DNA from: Mesotaenium endlicherianum
Taxonomy: Eukaryota; Streptophyta; Zygnematophyceae; Zygnematales; Mesotaeniaceae
NCBI GenBank assembly: GCA_009602735.1
Contig: WELA01003759.1
Location: 381 to 26,287 of the forward strand
Direction of reading: 5' to 3'
DNA: 25,907 bases
Shown one piece after another: positions 9,402 through 18,870 of this stretch; positions within the stretch are counted from its first letter, which is position 1; every line of letters starts with the position of its first letter. The notes beneath the pieces were generated by a model. It worked only from the letters and a program-made list of their open reading frames with translations. It was not told the DNA's origin and searched no databases. A program made the position numbers and the translations under genes.

Positions 9402-9746
9402 GTGAGTAGTACCTCGCACCTCATCCTCCCTTTGTCCCCCCCCCCCTTCGTCGCCCCCCAATAGCACCCTGCCAGGGGTGCCAAGGGCCGCCGCCTGTTT
9501 GCCGACGAGCGACCCACGTCGCCGCCGCCTGCCAGCGAGAGCACGGTCACCTGTGCCACGCCTGGCCCGTCCCCCGCTCCCGCCGCGGCCGCTGATCCAG
9601 GTGGGAGTTCCCCTCTTGCATGCCTGCTACCTCGCTGTCCCTCTGCTGGCCCCCCTGCCAGCCCTACACTTCTCTGCCTTTGTCGTGCGGCCCCCTCGCT
9701 AGCCTTTCGACTCGCGGTCCTTACGCTCTCTCCGCTCGCAACGCAG

Positions 9747-10199
9747 GCCATCACGTGGAGCGCGGGCAGTCCGCCTCAGCCTCCACTCCCAGCGTCAACG
9801 TCTGCTCTGAGATCACGGCAGCAGACCCGACAGAGCCAGCACGCGCTGCGATGCGCGACTGGAAGAAGCAGTTTAACCTGATGCAATCTGCCCAGAAGCT
9901 CTCTTGGGACGACACGCCATACCCTGTCGCCAACAGCACCTTCAAGCAGTGCCTCGAGTATGCCACCACGTCGCTGGTGCTGCGCAGAGATCGCCACGCC
10001 AAGCAGCTCAAGTCGAAGGTGGCCCTCGACGCCCTAAACAGGCTGCCGGCCAAGCAGCGCAAGGTGGCCGTGCAAGAGTTGCGCACATACACGCTCCTAG
10101 TCGCCGAGAAATCCGCGCTGTTGCGGGTCTTGGCTGAAGCGGGGGGGTACGAGCTGTTGAGGGAATTTTGGGCCCTCTGCAAAGAGCAGGGCGAGTTGT
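9747..10199 (+). CDS. Copy A exon 13, first (truncated) version
   Basis: Starts after CAACGCAG|GCC, as in copy B at 20835. It encodes MRDWKKQFNLMQSAQKLSWDD and the conserved helical block through EFWALCKEQGEL, then stops at the N at 10200. The downstream core-binding part of the second recombinase-like region is missing. The preceding exon 12 (ending at 9600, GATCCAG|GTGGGA) keeps only the second half of the Ser/Pro-rich segment found in copy B. Confidence 0.65.
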
Positions 10200-10200
10200 N

Positions 10201-10880
10201 GTCCCCTGCTCCCGCCGCGGCCGCTGATCCAGGTGGGAGTTTCCCTCTTGCATGCCTGCTACCTCGCTGTCCCTCTGCTCGTCCCCTTGCCAGCGCAACA
10301 TTTCTCTGCCTTTGGCGTGCAGCTCACTAGCTGGACTCTGATCTGCGCTCCTTGCGCTCCGTCCACCTACATGGCTGTCGACCCCGTGGAGCGCGGGCAG
10401 CCCGTCCCGGCCTCCACTCTTGGCGTCAACGTCGGCTCTGACATCACGGCAGCAGACCCGACCGAGCCCGCACGCGCCGCGATGCGCGACTGGAAGAAGC
10501 AGTTCAACTTGATGCTCTATGCCAAGAAGCTCTCTTGGGACGACACGCTGTACCCTGCCGCCAACAGCTCCCTCAAGCAGTGCCTCGAGTATGCCACCAC
10601 GTCGCTGGTGCTTCGCAGAGATTGCCACGCCAATCAGCTCAAGTCGGAGGTGGCCCTCGCCGCCCTAAACAGGCTGCCGACCAAGCAGCGCGAGGAGGCC
10701 ATGCAAGAGTTGCGCACGGACATGGTCCTAGTCGCCGAGAAATTCGCGCTAGTGCGGGCCCTGGCCGAAGCGGATGGGTTTGAGCTCCTGGCAAAATTTT
10801 GGGCCCTGCGCAAAGAGCAGGGCGAGTTGTTCGACGAGCAGGCCGCAAGGAGGCTCCTGCCGGTGGTGGGCATACGTGGA
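10201..10880 (+). repeat. Second version of exon 12 end, intron and exon 13 in copy A
   Basis: Directly after the N, the sequence restarts with CTCCCGCCGCGGCCGCTGAT as at 9577 and repeats the intron and exon 13. It is diverged (for example LYAKKLSWDDTLYPAANSSL against MQSAQKLSWDDTPYPVANSTF). The usual acceptor CAACGCAG is replaced here. It runs on to LLPV, then jumps into the exon 15 sequence (WTVVAYVSYLKAW), skipping everything that lies between 21323 and about 22745 in copy B. The fusion is out of frame. It is either a tandem duplication or two loci joined in assembly. Confidence 0.65.
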
Positions 10881-11038
10881 CGGTGGTGGCATACGTGTCT
10901 TACCTGAAGGCGTGGGCGGCCGGTGACGGCTCCCTGGAGGCCGCCCTGCAAGAGAGGAAGCTGGCCATCCACCCCGCCAAGCGGCACTACGTGCTGTTTG
11001 CGCGCGTGGACAACGAGGAATTGAACCCCCTTGTTCCG
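10881..11038 (+). CDS. Copy A exon 15 (fused to exon 13)
   Basis: VVAYVSYLKAWAAGDGSLEA, ERKLAIHPAKRHYVLFARVD, ending CCG|GTGAGG in phase 0, as in copy B 22741-22915. The upstream acceptor and the minisatellite intron are deleted, so it runs directly on from exon 13 in the wrong frame. In a recombinase reading this would be the segment between the Arg box and the SLR box. Confidence 0.6.
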
Positions 11039-11313
11039 GTGAGGTCGCCCTGCCACTCGTTGACGCTTGTCGCCTTCCCATCCGTGCCGTTGCGTCCAGT
11101 TCCCATTTCAGCTTGGTGCTGCGCCTGGGTGGCGTGTGCACGTGGCTTAGCCGCTCCACATCTACGTGTCGAAACCTGCGCCCCCGCTATCGTCCTCGTT
11201 CCGCTCTCTGTCGGCCGTCGGCTGCTTGCCGCTCGGCACTGCACCCTCACAGCTAGCATGCCTCTGACTCGTGCCCCTTCCGTGTGTGCGCCCCTTGCGT
11301 GTGATTTGGACAG

Positions 11314-12042
11314 CTCTCTGTGGACCTCGCCCGCTACTACCTGCGAAGCCAGATGGAGTTTGCGGGCATCCCGCCGTGAGTCACAGTCAAGTTCAGTTTG
11401 CGCAGCCTGCGGAGCGGCCGCTGCCTCATGCAGGGGTTCCTCTCCGCGGAGGCCCACAACGGCTTGGTGACGGCCGACGCCATCGTACAGGCGTGGTACA
11501 CGCTGGGCAAGACCGTGGATCTTGCCGGCCTCAAGTCGTACTTGCAGGAGGCCATCTCCATCCGGCGGAACAGCGACGTGGATCTGCCGCTGACGGTCCT
11601 GCTGCAGATGCACATCGAGGGCGTCTTCGCGCAGATCACGGCAGATTACCACGAGCAGCAACGCCGGCAGCGGCGAGAGAAGGCCGAGGCCGAGGCCCGG
11701 GAGAGGGGGGTGGTTCTGGAGGAGTGGGCGGCTGAGTCCAAGGAGGAGGGAGATGGGGACAAGAAGTGGGAGCGCCCGAGTGTTCACCCAGGCACCGGCG
11801 TCTCGATGTGCAGCTACCGCCCCGTGGTCGATCCAGAGTGGAGGGAGCAGCTAACGGCGGAGCAGGCCAAGGTGGACAGGTTGCAACTGAAGGATGACGT
11901 CAACAGGCTGGGGCGGAAGCCGTTGGCGCTGAAGAAGAGCTTTCTTGAGGGGGGTGAGGATGCCAAGTACAAGCACCGGCCCGCAGAGACCCTGACGAGA
12001 GCGGAGGCGGCCCTCTGCATGAAGCGAGCGCAGGCGTGCCAG
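11314..12042 (+). CDS. Copy A exon 16: SLR box of second recombinase-like region, coiled coil
   Basis: 729 bp, the same length as copy B 23165-23893. LSVDLARYYLRSQMEFAGIPP is followed by TGA at 11377-11379 (TGG in copy B), then FSLRSLRSGRCLMQGFLSAEAHNG, AIVQAWYTLGKTVDLAGLKSYLQ and, later, a very charged helical stretch (QQRRQRREKAEAEARERG). SLRSGR matches the HxxR box with Arg or Tyr in the His place. W and Tyr appear at suitable distances, which supports but does not prove a second recombinase fold. It ends TGCCAG|GTCCGT, a weak donor. Confidence 0.65.
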
Positions 12043-12299
12043 GTCCGTAAAGGGGGGGGGGGGGTGGGAGCCAGGCAAGCTGCTGACGATGTCCTGTTGC
12101 CTTGGGGCAAGCGGTTCAGAGGTCTTCTGGTAGCTCTTCCTTGTGCAAGGCCTGATGCAATACACTTTTGAGCCTCGTCCATCCGTATTTTGGGTGCATA
12201 CTTAATCTTTACAACCTCTACCGCTCTCATGCTGAATTGCAATAATAAGCCTATTGCCGCACTCTTCCTCTGGCCCATTTGAGCCTTGCATTCGGCTCT

Positions 12300-12646
12300 T
12301 TGCCCCCTCGTATCGTGGCTACCGGGATGGTGTGGTGGGGACAGGAGTGGTGGTGGGACGTGGTACAGGAGGAGAGGAGGAACCTGGCGAGGCGCGTGAG
12401 CGACGTTGCAGGGCTAACATTCTCGCCCGACCTGGCCGCGCGCTGCTGCAGCTTGCGGGTGGAGCTCGAGCGCTTGCAGTCCAGCGCGGAGGCCACCGTG
12501 CCAGCGGAGAAGAGGGGGGTGGAGGGGGCAACAGGAGCCGCAGCAAACGTCTCGTGCGTTGCGCCGCAGGTGGATGATGAGGTGGGGGCCAGCAAGGGCC
12601 AGCACGCGTCTTGCAGAGAGATGACGGTGACCTCCATCAGAAAAGA
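12300..12646 (+). CDS. Copy A exon 17 (start unresolved)
   Basis: WWGQEWWWDVVQEERRNLARRVSDVAG, SPDLAARCCSLRVELERLQ, ending AAAGA|GTGAGT. Helical and charged; conserved in copy B at about 24100-24454. No acceptor of the right phase is obvious; TTTGAG at 12278-12283 is a candidate but gives the wrong phase. No family is recognised. Confidence 0.55.
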
Positions 12647-12793
12647 GTGAGTATTTATCTCCCTTCTCCCTGTCCGTATGCGTGTCCGCGCGTCTTTGTG
12701 CGGCCACTGAGTTCGTTGCATACTGTGCTGTTGGCTGTAGAGTGCGCTCCTCGCGCCGACGTGTGGCGTGGTGTGGTGTGGGGTGGGCGACAG

Positions 12794-13388
12794 GAACCGC
12801 ATGATCAAGTGGTCCGCGCGGCAGCGCCTCCTTCATGCCGACCTGCTGGGGCTGGACAGCCGGGGGGCGGGTCAGAACAAGCTCGACCTGTTGGACAACA
12901 AGAAGCTTACCGGGGTGACTTTTGCAGCGGCGGGGCTGGAGGAGCGCCGCCCCAAGCTAGCCTCAACCTGCTTGGGTGACTTGCTCGCCAAGGAGGTGCC
13001 GCCAAAGAAGGAGGGAGGTGTGGAGGGGCGGATGCCGCAAGGGGGGCAGGCGGGTGCAGCAGGAGCGCAACGTGGGGCCGATTCTGACGAGCCCGAGGAA
13101 GAAGGCACCCTCTTGGACGAGCTCGGGGAGGCTCTGGCCATCAAGATGAACGAGGGCAACTCCATCTCCTGGTGGGAGGGGACACTCGAGCAGCGTCTCG
13201 GGCGAGGGCACGACGACGTCGACGACGAGGACCACGAGGACGACGACGACGAGGATGTGGTGGAGGTGGTAGCGGAGGGCCTCGAAGACCTCGGTGACCT
13301 CGGGGAGACGAGCGTGGGGGACCTGATGAACGAGTTGTTGCTCAGCCGCGTGGACGCCGAGCCGCAGCAGCAGCAGCAAGAGGAGTAG
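12794..13388 (+). CDS. Copy A exon 18: acidic C-terminal exon
   Basis: Starts after GCGACAG with the split Glu codon of exon 17 and runs open to TAG 13386-13388. NRMIKWSARQRLLHADLLGLD opens it; DEPEEEGTLLDELGEALAIKM and an Asp/Glu run coded by GAC/GAG repeats (13209-13260) follow, with a Gln tract at the end. This exon is intact here and frameshifted in copy B. The acidic tail could mediate protein contacts or act as a transcription-type acidic region; that is speculation. Confidence 0.7.
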
Positions 13389-13895
13389 GAGATTGGCTAG
13401 GAGCCGGAGTACAGAAAGTGCTGGCAGGCAGGTTGCCTGCGTTGGGGGCTTAGGCCATGGAACTAGCCCTTTTGGGATAGTGTTGCTTTTGAAGAGAGTA
13501 ACCTGCTATTGCATTGTGTGAGATTTTCCATTGTGCATTTGCTGCATGTGATACACGTTATACACGCTATTAAAGATACTCAGTAGCCTGCAACTTGACT
13601 TTGTATTATGATGTGTTTCAATGCGCGATTGCTGCACCTCATAGAAAAACCTTTGAGCGCAATTGGTCGTGTGGGTGCGAGTGCATGCATGTATATGCTG
13701 GTCTACTGGAACGCTTCATCTGTAAGATATGTAGGCTCACGTCATTTCCAACTCCAAGTCCATAGTCCTGGTAGCAGGTTTGCGTGTACTACATCGGTCG
13801 AATTTTATGCTGTGAGGAAGGCGAAAGTGTGCTCGTCTTTTGTTTTTAAGTGAGAGAATTGAGTAAGACAGCTTGCACATTTTTTTCCTGATTTT
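13389..13895 (+). other. 3' flank of copy A, diverged from the other flanks
   Basis: Starts GAGATTGGCTAGGAG like the other flanks, and keeps islands such as GTTTCAATGC (13615), GCATGCATGTATA (13683) and ACGCTTCATCTGTA (13721). Most of it is far more diverged than the copy 0/copy B pair. TGTAA occurs at 13731-13735. No gene is seen. Confidence 0.6.
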
Positions 13896-14066
13896 GATTT
13901 GACCATATTGCCGTGTTCCACCTGGTCATTTTCCTGTGCACGAAGGAGAAGCATCCCTTGTGTGTCAGGGTGCCACCATCTTCGCCCACGCCCAGGCGAG
14001 CTGCCAGCAGCGGGCAGGCTATGATATATGATTTGACCATATTGCCGTGTTCCACCTGGTCATTTT
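13896..14066. repeat. Pair of 37-bp direct repeats around a captured exon mosaic
   Basis: The same 37 bp (GATTTGACCATATTGCCGTG onward) stands at 13896-13932 and 14030-14066, period 134. Between them, 13934-13953 matches the start of exon 9 (8672 and 19599), and about 13964-14022 matches the upstream exon of copy B at 16007-16068 (GGTGCCACCAT, GCCCAGGC, CAGCAGCGGGCAGGC). Two non-adjacent exon pieces have thus been joined and inserted, or duplicated with the flanking repeat. Confidence 0.75.
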
Positions 14067-14970
14067 TACTCCCGTCCCGGGAAAAACCCCTGCTCTCCTC
14101 GACGAAGCGGCAGCGCAAAGTCGTAGATACTCATTTCCTTTCCCCCCTCCCCCCTCCACCGGCTGGTTGACATCCCGCCACGGACTCATTGAATGGCACA
14201 ATCACCAAGTTCATTTGTTCCCCTGCAGCCCGTATGGGAGCAGCCCATCACTCTCGATCGAGTGGTGCACATAATCCGCTGAATATCCGTCTGTCGCCGT
14301 CATCCAGGCAGCTGCACTATCTTGGCCCGACTGATCGACTCCCTCGGCAATTTTTAGGATTCTAGACTAAAGCTGCACGCTATTTCCTTCGCATTGATTG
14401 CACTGCATTGCATTGCATTGCATGCTCTCAACGCGTCGCTCCTTGTCTTTTTTTTTTCCCCTCTGCAATCCTCTTTTGCACACGTAGCTAGCTGCTAGCC
14501 TCCTGGCGGCACCACAGGCTGCATGCATGCTACTTGCCGTATACTACGTCAAAACCCTCGCTAAGCTAACGAATGCTTAAGATCTAGCGCGGCAGACGGC
14601 AAACCCCTTAAAAGCACAGCAACATGAGCACTCACGACAGGACTGCCTGGCTGCCTGCCACCGCTAGATTGTCCTTCAAAAACTCCATTGTCGCAGATTT
14701 CTCCTCATCTATCAAGCTTAAGCTCTCCTCTGAGGCGTGCACGCGTCCCTCCTCCACTCGGAACTTGCCGTGCCAGTCTGTCTCAGACAAAAGGATGATC
14801 ATGTCTCACAGATCGGCGGCAGCTATCGGCAAGGCCTACCCATGCAGCCAGCTACCTCTGCCGTGCTCTGTGAGATGGCGGCGTTCAGCTCCGGGCTCTG
14901 TGCGATGGCGGCAGCCGCCTGTGGTAGTTGGCTGCTGCTGCTTCTGCTGCTGCCGCCAAGAGAGAGAACA
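14067..14970. other. Intergenic stretch between copies A and B
   Basis: Moderate-GC sequence with several open frames that lack domain-like content. It holds a short CATTG pentanucleotide repeat at 14401-14423 and GCATGCATGC-type palindromes near 14520. I see no gene here. Regulatory DNA for copy B could lie in it, but nothing specific can be shown. Confidence 0.5.
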
Positions 14971-14980
14971 AGAGCGCATG

Positions 14981-14988
14981 TATAAAAG
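14981..14988 (+). promoter_or_regulatory. Candidate TATA box upstream of copy B
   Basis: TATAAAAG followed by G fits the eukaryotic core promoter consensus and would place a start near 15010-15020. It lies about 1 kb before the conserved upstream exon and 1.5 kb before the exon 1 ATG, with possible non-coding exons and introns between (for example GCAG|GTGAGAA at 15591-15595). This is a motif match only. Confidence 0.4.
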
Positions 14989-16010
14989 GTTTCACAGAGG
15001 CAGATTGGCCCTCCCAATTCATTTCTCACTCCCAAGCAGCAGCAATAGCGGCAGGAAGAGCAACAGTACAGCAAAAGAGGTACACTCTTTAGCATTACCA
15101 CCTGCCACGCACGCACCCCGCAGAGCAGAGCAGGTCACCGCCACTCTTCGAGGTCCTGCTCTCCCACCCAAGCATGTGCGGGCTGGCTGCAGCAGCTCTG
15201 CAGGCCTGCAGCGTCCCTCCTCGATCACGCCAGCACCTGCATGCCCTCTCTGATTTTCTTTCTACTGTATGTCAAGCCGTGCGGGGGTGTGCTCTTCCAT
15301 TAGACAGGAGGCCTCCGTGACGCTCCTTGCTTCTTGTTGGGAGGTATGCCGATCCCCGCCACCCCGCCCTGCTCTGTTATGCCTCCTTTGACCATTCTCC
15401 CCATGCAATGCCTGCTGCATTGTGTCTCCGTGTCACTATGCGTGCGGCAACGGCACAGTCGCAGATCCTTACGGCCGCCGCTCCTCCGATGTGTGACAGA
15501 CCTCTTGTGATCGTCTTGTGGAGCGAGCTGCTCTATCCCGAATCATCACTCTTGAAAAGAGCGCGGACTCCCGCCCCTGTGCGAGCGTTGCAGGTGAGAA
15601 CCCGCCTCTCTAAACTACACTGCTCCTCCTCCTTCCTCCAGCCTTTGCGCTGTGGCTATTCGCCGGGAACTGAAGCTGACCGCGTTGTACTGAGCCAGGC
15701 AGGAGTGCTCTGCAGGCACGATCAAGGCCCTGCCCGCCCTCCTCTTTGTCCTCTAGCTCTCACTCTTGACTGGTCACGTCGCGGTGAGCCCTCCCCTCTT
15801 CCTCTCTCCCTCTTACCCATCCCTCTCTCCCACTCTCTGAGACGTGTCGACGAGCGCGAATTATCCTCTGGCTGCTGGGAGGGCATGTTTTGCACGCAGG
15901 CAGCAGTAGCTTGCGACTTGTGCCGGTTCTGCAAGGTGCTCGCTAGATGATGCACGTTGGGTTGCGCGGCGTGCATGCTGATCACGAGGCTGCCCTGCCT
16001 TTGTGATGTG
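14989..16010 (+). other. Upstream region of copy B, possible leader exons
   Basis: Contains splice-like pairs (TTGCAG|GTGAGA at 15594 with a pyrimidine-rich tract ending CCTCCAG near 15640) and open frames up to about 200 codons, but no conserved coding sequence I can confirm. The match to U1/U2 is weak here. It could be 5' untranslated exons. Confidence 0.35.
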
Positions 16011-16016
16011 TGTCAG

Positions 16017-16162
16017 GGTGCCACCATATTTGCCCGCGCCCAGGCCGCAGCCAGCAGCGGGCAGGCCAGCGTGCGCCCCCTGCTCGTCTCCAAGTATGCC
16101 GACGTTGGCTGCCCCGGATTAGGCCAGCCTGCTGGTGGGGGCTACGACACGCTGCTGGACGG
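16017..16162 (+). CDS. Candidate upstream coding exon of copy B
   Basis: After TGTGTCAG the frame reads GATIFARAQAAASSGQASVRP, then LLVSKYADVGCPGLGQPAGGG and YDTLLDG, ending at GTGAGC. The same frame is kept in U2 (EKHADVGCSRLAKPSAGLG, then GTGAGAC), which argues for protein coding. The exit phase does not lead into the MAAEI frame of exon 1 with the visible acceptors, so it may belong to a longer N-terminus broken by indels, to an alternative product, or to a separate short gene. Confidence 0.45.
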
Positions 16163-16260
16163 GTGAGCTCTTTGTCCCTCCTCTTGTCTTTGTTGTTGCT
16201 GCTTCTAAGCCGCCTGTGAGGGCACGTGCACGCACACCGGGTAGTGTGATCCTGTCTCTG

Positions 16261-16335
16261 TCACCAACTCACTCTTCCTCTCTCTCTCACCCTCTCTCTC
16301 TCTCCCCCTCCCCCCCCCCTTCCTCTCTCCGCAGC
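16261..16335. repeat. CT-rich microsatellite in the intron before exon 1
   Basis: Long runs of CT and C ending CTCCGCAGCAG. It functions as the pyrimidine tract of the acceptor in front of exon 1. The equivalent tract in copy A is at 5340-5391, and the N at 4042 lies in a third such tract. Confidence 0.75.
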
Positions 16336-16499
16336 AGTGGCCGTCCCTTCCCCGACTCTTGCTCTGTGCGCCGCGATGGCCGACCCCTCGCCCCCCGCCT
16401 CTGCCGCGCCCCCCCCCAAAGCCCCGTCGCAGCCGTCGCAGGGGCAGCCACCACCAGAAGAAGCGGGCCGACGCGGGCGGCAAGGCCCCGCCCCCGGCC

Positions 16500-17047
16500 A
16501 TGGCCGCGGAGATCGCAGAGCGGCTGGAGCTCGCGGGCCTCCACCGCCACGTGCACAAGTGTAAGAGGCTGCACCACCTCTTTTGCGCGCTCGCGGTCTT
16601 CTTCGCCCGCTCGCTCTCGGCCGGCGCCGGCGTCGAGTACCCCAAGCGGCTCCACAAGGACACGTATGCCGAGTTCCTGCGCTGGGCGTGCGACCCCGAG
16701 CGCGGCGCGGGCTACTCCTACAAGACGGTCGGTGAGCTGGACACCTACTTCCGCGCCTGGCTGGGAGAGGGGGCGCGGGGGGAAGGCCCCCCCGTCAACG
16801 GCGGCGACTGGGGGGACTTCGTGGCGCTGGCCCAGGGGGTGCGCATGTTCTGCTCCAGGAAATTCCCCGGCTCCTTCCCCACGCGGCGCCGCTCGACGTG
16901 GGCATTTCGCGCAACGTCGTCAACGCGTGCATGCTGCTGATGGGGCAAGAGGCGGGCGCGCGCGTGCGTGACCTCCTCAAGGCCAAGCTGCGCGACCTGC
17001 GCATCTCGCGGCTTGCTCGCGGCGAGGCCGTGCTCGTCGTGTGGACG
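16500..17047 (+). CDS. Copy B exon 1: core-binding and Arg box, 40-bp deletion
   Basis: Same as copy A exon 1 (KDTYAEFLRWA, TVGELDTYFRAWL) to RRR at 16892, where 40 bp present in copy A (5906-5945) are absent, shifting the frame. After it, ISRNVVNACMLLMGQEAGARVRDLL retains the Arg box in another frame. It ends GTGGACG|GTGAGC. 548 bp equals 588 minus 40. Confidence 0.75.
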
Positions 17048-17167
17048 GTGAGCAGCCACAATGCCAAACCTGCTGACGCTACTCCTGCTTCTCGCTAAAG
17101 CTGGGTGTTGCCCCTCTGGCCACTGACGCCCTGGCACTTGCATCCGCCGCGTGCGTGTGCCCCGCAG

Positions 17168-17401
17168 TTCCTCCTCAACAAGAACACGTGGACCGAGGGC
17201 AACAAGCGCGAGGCGTGCTTCGCCCGCTTGGACGGGCTGTGCCTCGACCGCTGGCTCCTGGCCATCCTGGAGGCCCGCGGCGTCTTCGCGACCCCGTGGA
17301 AGCCCGGGGACCCCTCGCGCAGGGACTTCACCGTCCGGCCCGAGTGCCTGGACGACGCGGTGCTCGCGCGCACGGCCGACCACGCCTACACCAGCGAGGC
17401 G
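17168..17401 (+). CDS. Copy B exon 2: hairpin Lys segment, intact
   Basis: 78 codons after CCCCGCAG, phase 0 at both ends. FLLNKNTWTEGNKREACFAR, LCLDRWLLAILEARGVF. This is the undamaged version of the exon that has a nonsense codon in copy A. The Lys in LNKNTW is the candidate catalytic hairpin Lys. Confidence 0.75.
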
Positions 17402-17510
17402 GTGAGTCCGCCCGCCCACCCTTCTGCCTTCCTTTCTGCTTCCGCTATTTGCTTCTCGGCGAGCTCCGCGCTCAAGCACCTAGACCGCCCCCGCACTTTC
17501 TTGCCTGGAG

Positions 17511-17617
17511 TGGAGCAAGTGGGCCCTCACGAGGGAGATCCAGCTCATGGCGGCGTACGCCGTCATCGCCATCGACGGCCTCTCCGGCCAGAGCCGGGAA
17601 AGGGCATGCTCCAGCAG
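17511..17617 (+). CDS. Copy B exon 3: SLRK box broken by a 1-nt deletion
   Basis: WSKWALTREIQLMAAYAVIAID, then GLSGQS, after which one base is missing against copy A (AGCCGGGAAAGG against AGCCTGAGGAAGG). This destroys LRKG, the catalytic Arg II box. The donor reads CAG|TTGC against CAG|GTAC in copy A. The recombinase of this copy is therefore inactive as written. Confidence 0.7.
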
Positions 17618-17708
17618 TTGCTGGTGTTGTGGGCTTTCTCGGCCCCCTTGCACTCCTCGCTGCAGCCCGCTCCCTCCCCCCTCCGCTGACGGCCCTTGGT
17701 GCGTGCAG

Positions 17709-17877
17709 GCGCTCATTGACGTCGTCATGCGCAATGGCCACGCGGACGTCTTCTCCGTCCTCCAGGACGTGGCGTTAAGGGCCTGGTGGCGCAGCCTCGA
17801 CTCGACGTCCATGTACAAGCACTACCTCGGCTGGGTGGCGGACCTCATGCGCCTGAGCATGCACGACTACCTCGGAG
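17709..17877 (+). CDS. Copy B exon 4: W motif and Tyr nucleophile
   Basis: 169 bp after GCGTGCAG, identical in length and phase to copy A. NGHADVFSVLQDVALRAWW, DSTSMYKHYLGW carries the presumed nucleophile Tyr. The donor GGAG|GTGAGC is intact. Confidence 0.75.
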
Positions 17878-18006
17878 GTGAGCTCTCCCCCACCCCCCCT
17901 CTCCACCTAAGTACATCCGCCGCACCCGCCCCCCCCACCGCCGTCCTTGCGCTCCTCCTCGCCCTCTCGCCTCGCCTCTGAGTGCGTGCCAATTGGTTGC
18001 CTGCAG

Positions 18007-18381
18007 GCCTGGAGGGCATCGACGAGGCCGTGCAGGTCCCCGCCGTGCTCCTGCCAGACCCGTGCGAGGTGGAGCGCGTCAAGGCTCTGGGCCCGCGCCC
18101 GCGGCGGCACGACCCCGCCCTCCGCGGCCGTTACGCGCTGGCGCTCGCGCACAATGCGGCGGGGCGGCACGTGACGGCTGTGTTGGACGGCGAGGCGGTG
18201 TGTGCGGCGAAAGCAGCCCGCAACCGGGAGGCGGTGGCGCACAAGCGGCCGGGCGCCGCCGTCAGCCAAGTGGCGCACGAGCCGAAGCCCGCCAAGGCCA
18301 CCAGCAAGAAGCTGGATCGCACCCGCGAGAGCGTGCGTCAGGCCGTGGACAGGGCCCGCGTCCTCGTCGCGCAGAAGAAGT
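18007..18381 (+). CDS. Copy B exon 5, intact
   Basis: 375 bp after CCTGCAG, phase 1 in and out. LEGIDEAVQVPAVLLPD, RPRRHDPALRGRYALALAH and a Lys/Arg-rich helical end (KKLDRTRESVRQAVDRARVL). The frame is open. It is probably a helical region after the recombinase fold; no family is recognised. Confidence 0.7.
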
Positions 18382-18550
18382 GTGAGCGCGCCCCTCCCCC
18401 ACCCCTCCCGGTCCTGGTCCGTCCGTCGGGGCGTGCGCCGCGCTGCTGCTGTTGCCGTCGTCTGCTCTTGCAGCTGCTGTCTTCCTTCGCCCCCTGCCGG
18501 CCCCCTCCCAACCGTGGACGCTGCGCGCCCTCCCCGTGGTGTGCGCGCAG

Positions 18551-18746
18551 ACAACGGCCAGTACCTCCCCCGGGCCGTCGCGGTGCTCAAGGAGCTGCCA
18601 GCGGAGCGGCACCTGCTGCAGACCCTGCACAGGCATCAGGAGGCCTTTGACGCGCACATGGAGAAGCACAAGCCAAAGCTCGGCGAGAGGGGCAAGTACA
18701 AGGACGACCCCAAGGCAAAGAAGGCCGCCAAGAGGGTGTCCACGCG
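18551..18746 (+). CDS. Copy B exon 6, intact
   Basis: 196 bp. NGQYLPRAVAVLKELPAERH, LLQTLHRHQEAFDAHMEKHK and a basic tail, ending ACGCG|GTGAGT in phase 2. The reading frame is continuous with exon 5 through a split Tyr codon. Confidence 0.7.
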
Positions 18747-18870
18747 GTGAGTGCTCAACAGCCGTTTCTTTCCCCGTGCCAGCAACGGCGTTCCGCGCGA
18801 GGAGGAGGGTCCTTTGTGCTGAACCCGGCCCGTGCGTGCGTGCGCGTCTTTCCAGTTTGTCCGCCGCCAG

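Larger units (their letters stand above)
5513..13388 (+). pseudogene. Copy A: tandem-tyrosine-recombinase gene, degenerate
   Basis: Multi-exon gene found by matching exons, splice sites and intron phases with copy B. The ATG at 5513 is in a strong context (GGCCATGGCC) and conserved at 16500. Another in-frame ATG at 5432 exists only in this copy, giving a short basic leader. Domain order: tyrosine recombinase 1 (exons 1-4), unknown helical region (5-9), Lys-rich then Ser/Pro-rich linker (10-12), second recombinase-like region (13-16), charged region (16-17), acidic tail (18). Lesions: acceptor AA at 6229-6230, TGA 6315, acceptor AT at 6572-6573, donor GA at 6964, a 17-nt loss near 7322, TAG 7454, a 7-nt gain near 7700, TAG 8076, TAG 9320, an internal duplication at the N (10200), loss of exon 14 at about 10870, and TGA 11377. 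It cannot encode a full-length product as written. Sequencing error could explain some indels but hardly all substitutions. Confidence 0.75.

Noticed and set aside
5513..13388. DIRS/Ngaro-type retrotransposon
   Set aside because: These also use a tyrosine recombinase, but no reverse transcriptase, RNase H or split inverted repeats were seen in either unit.
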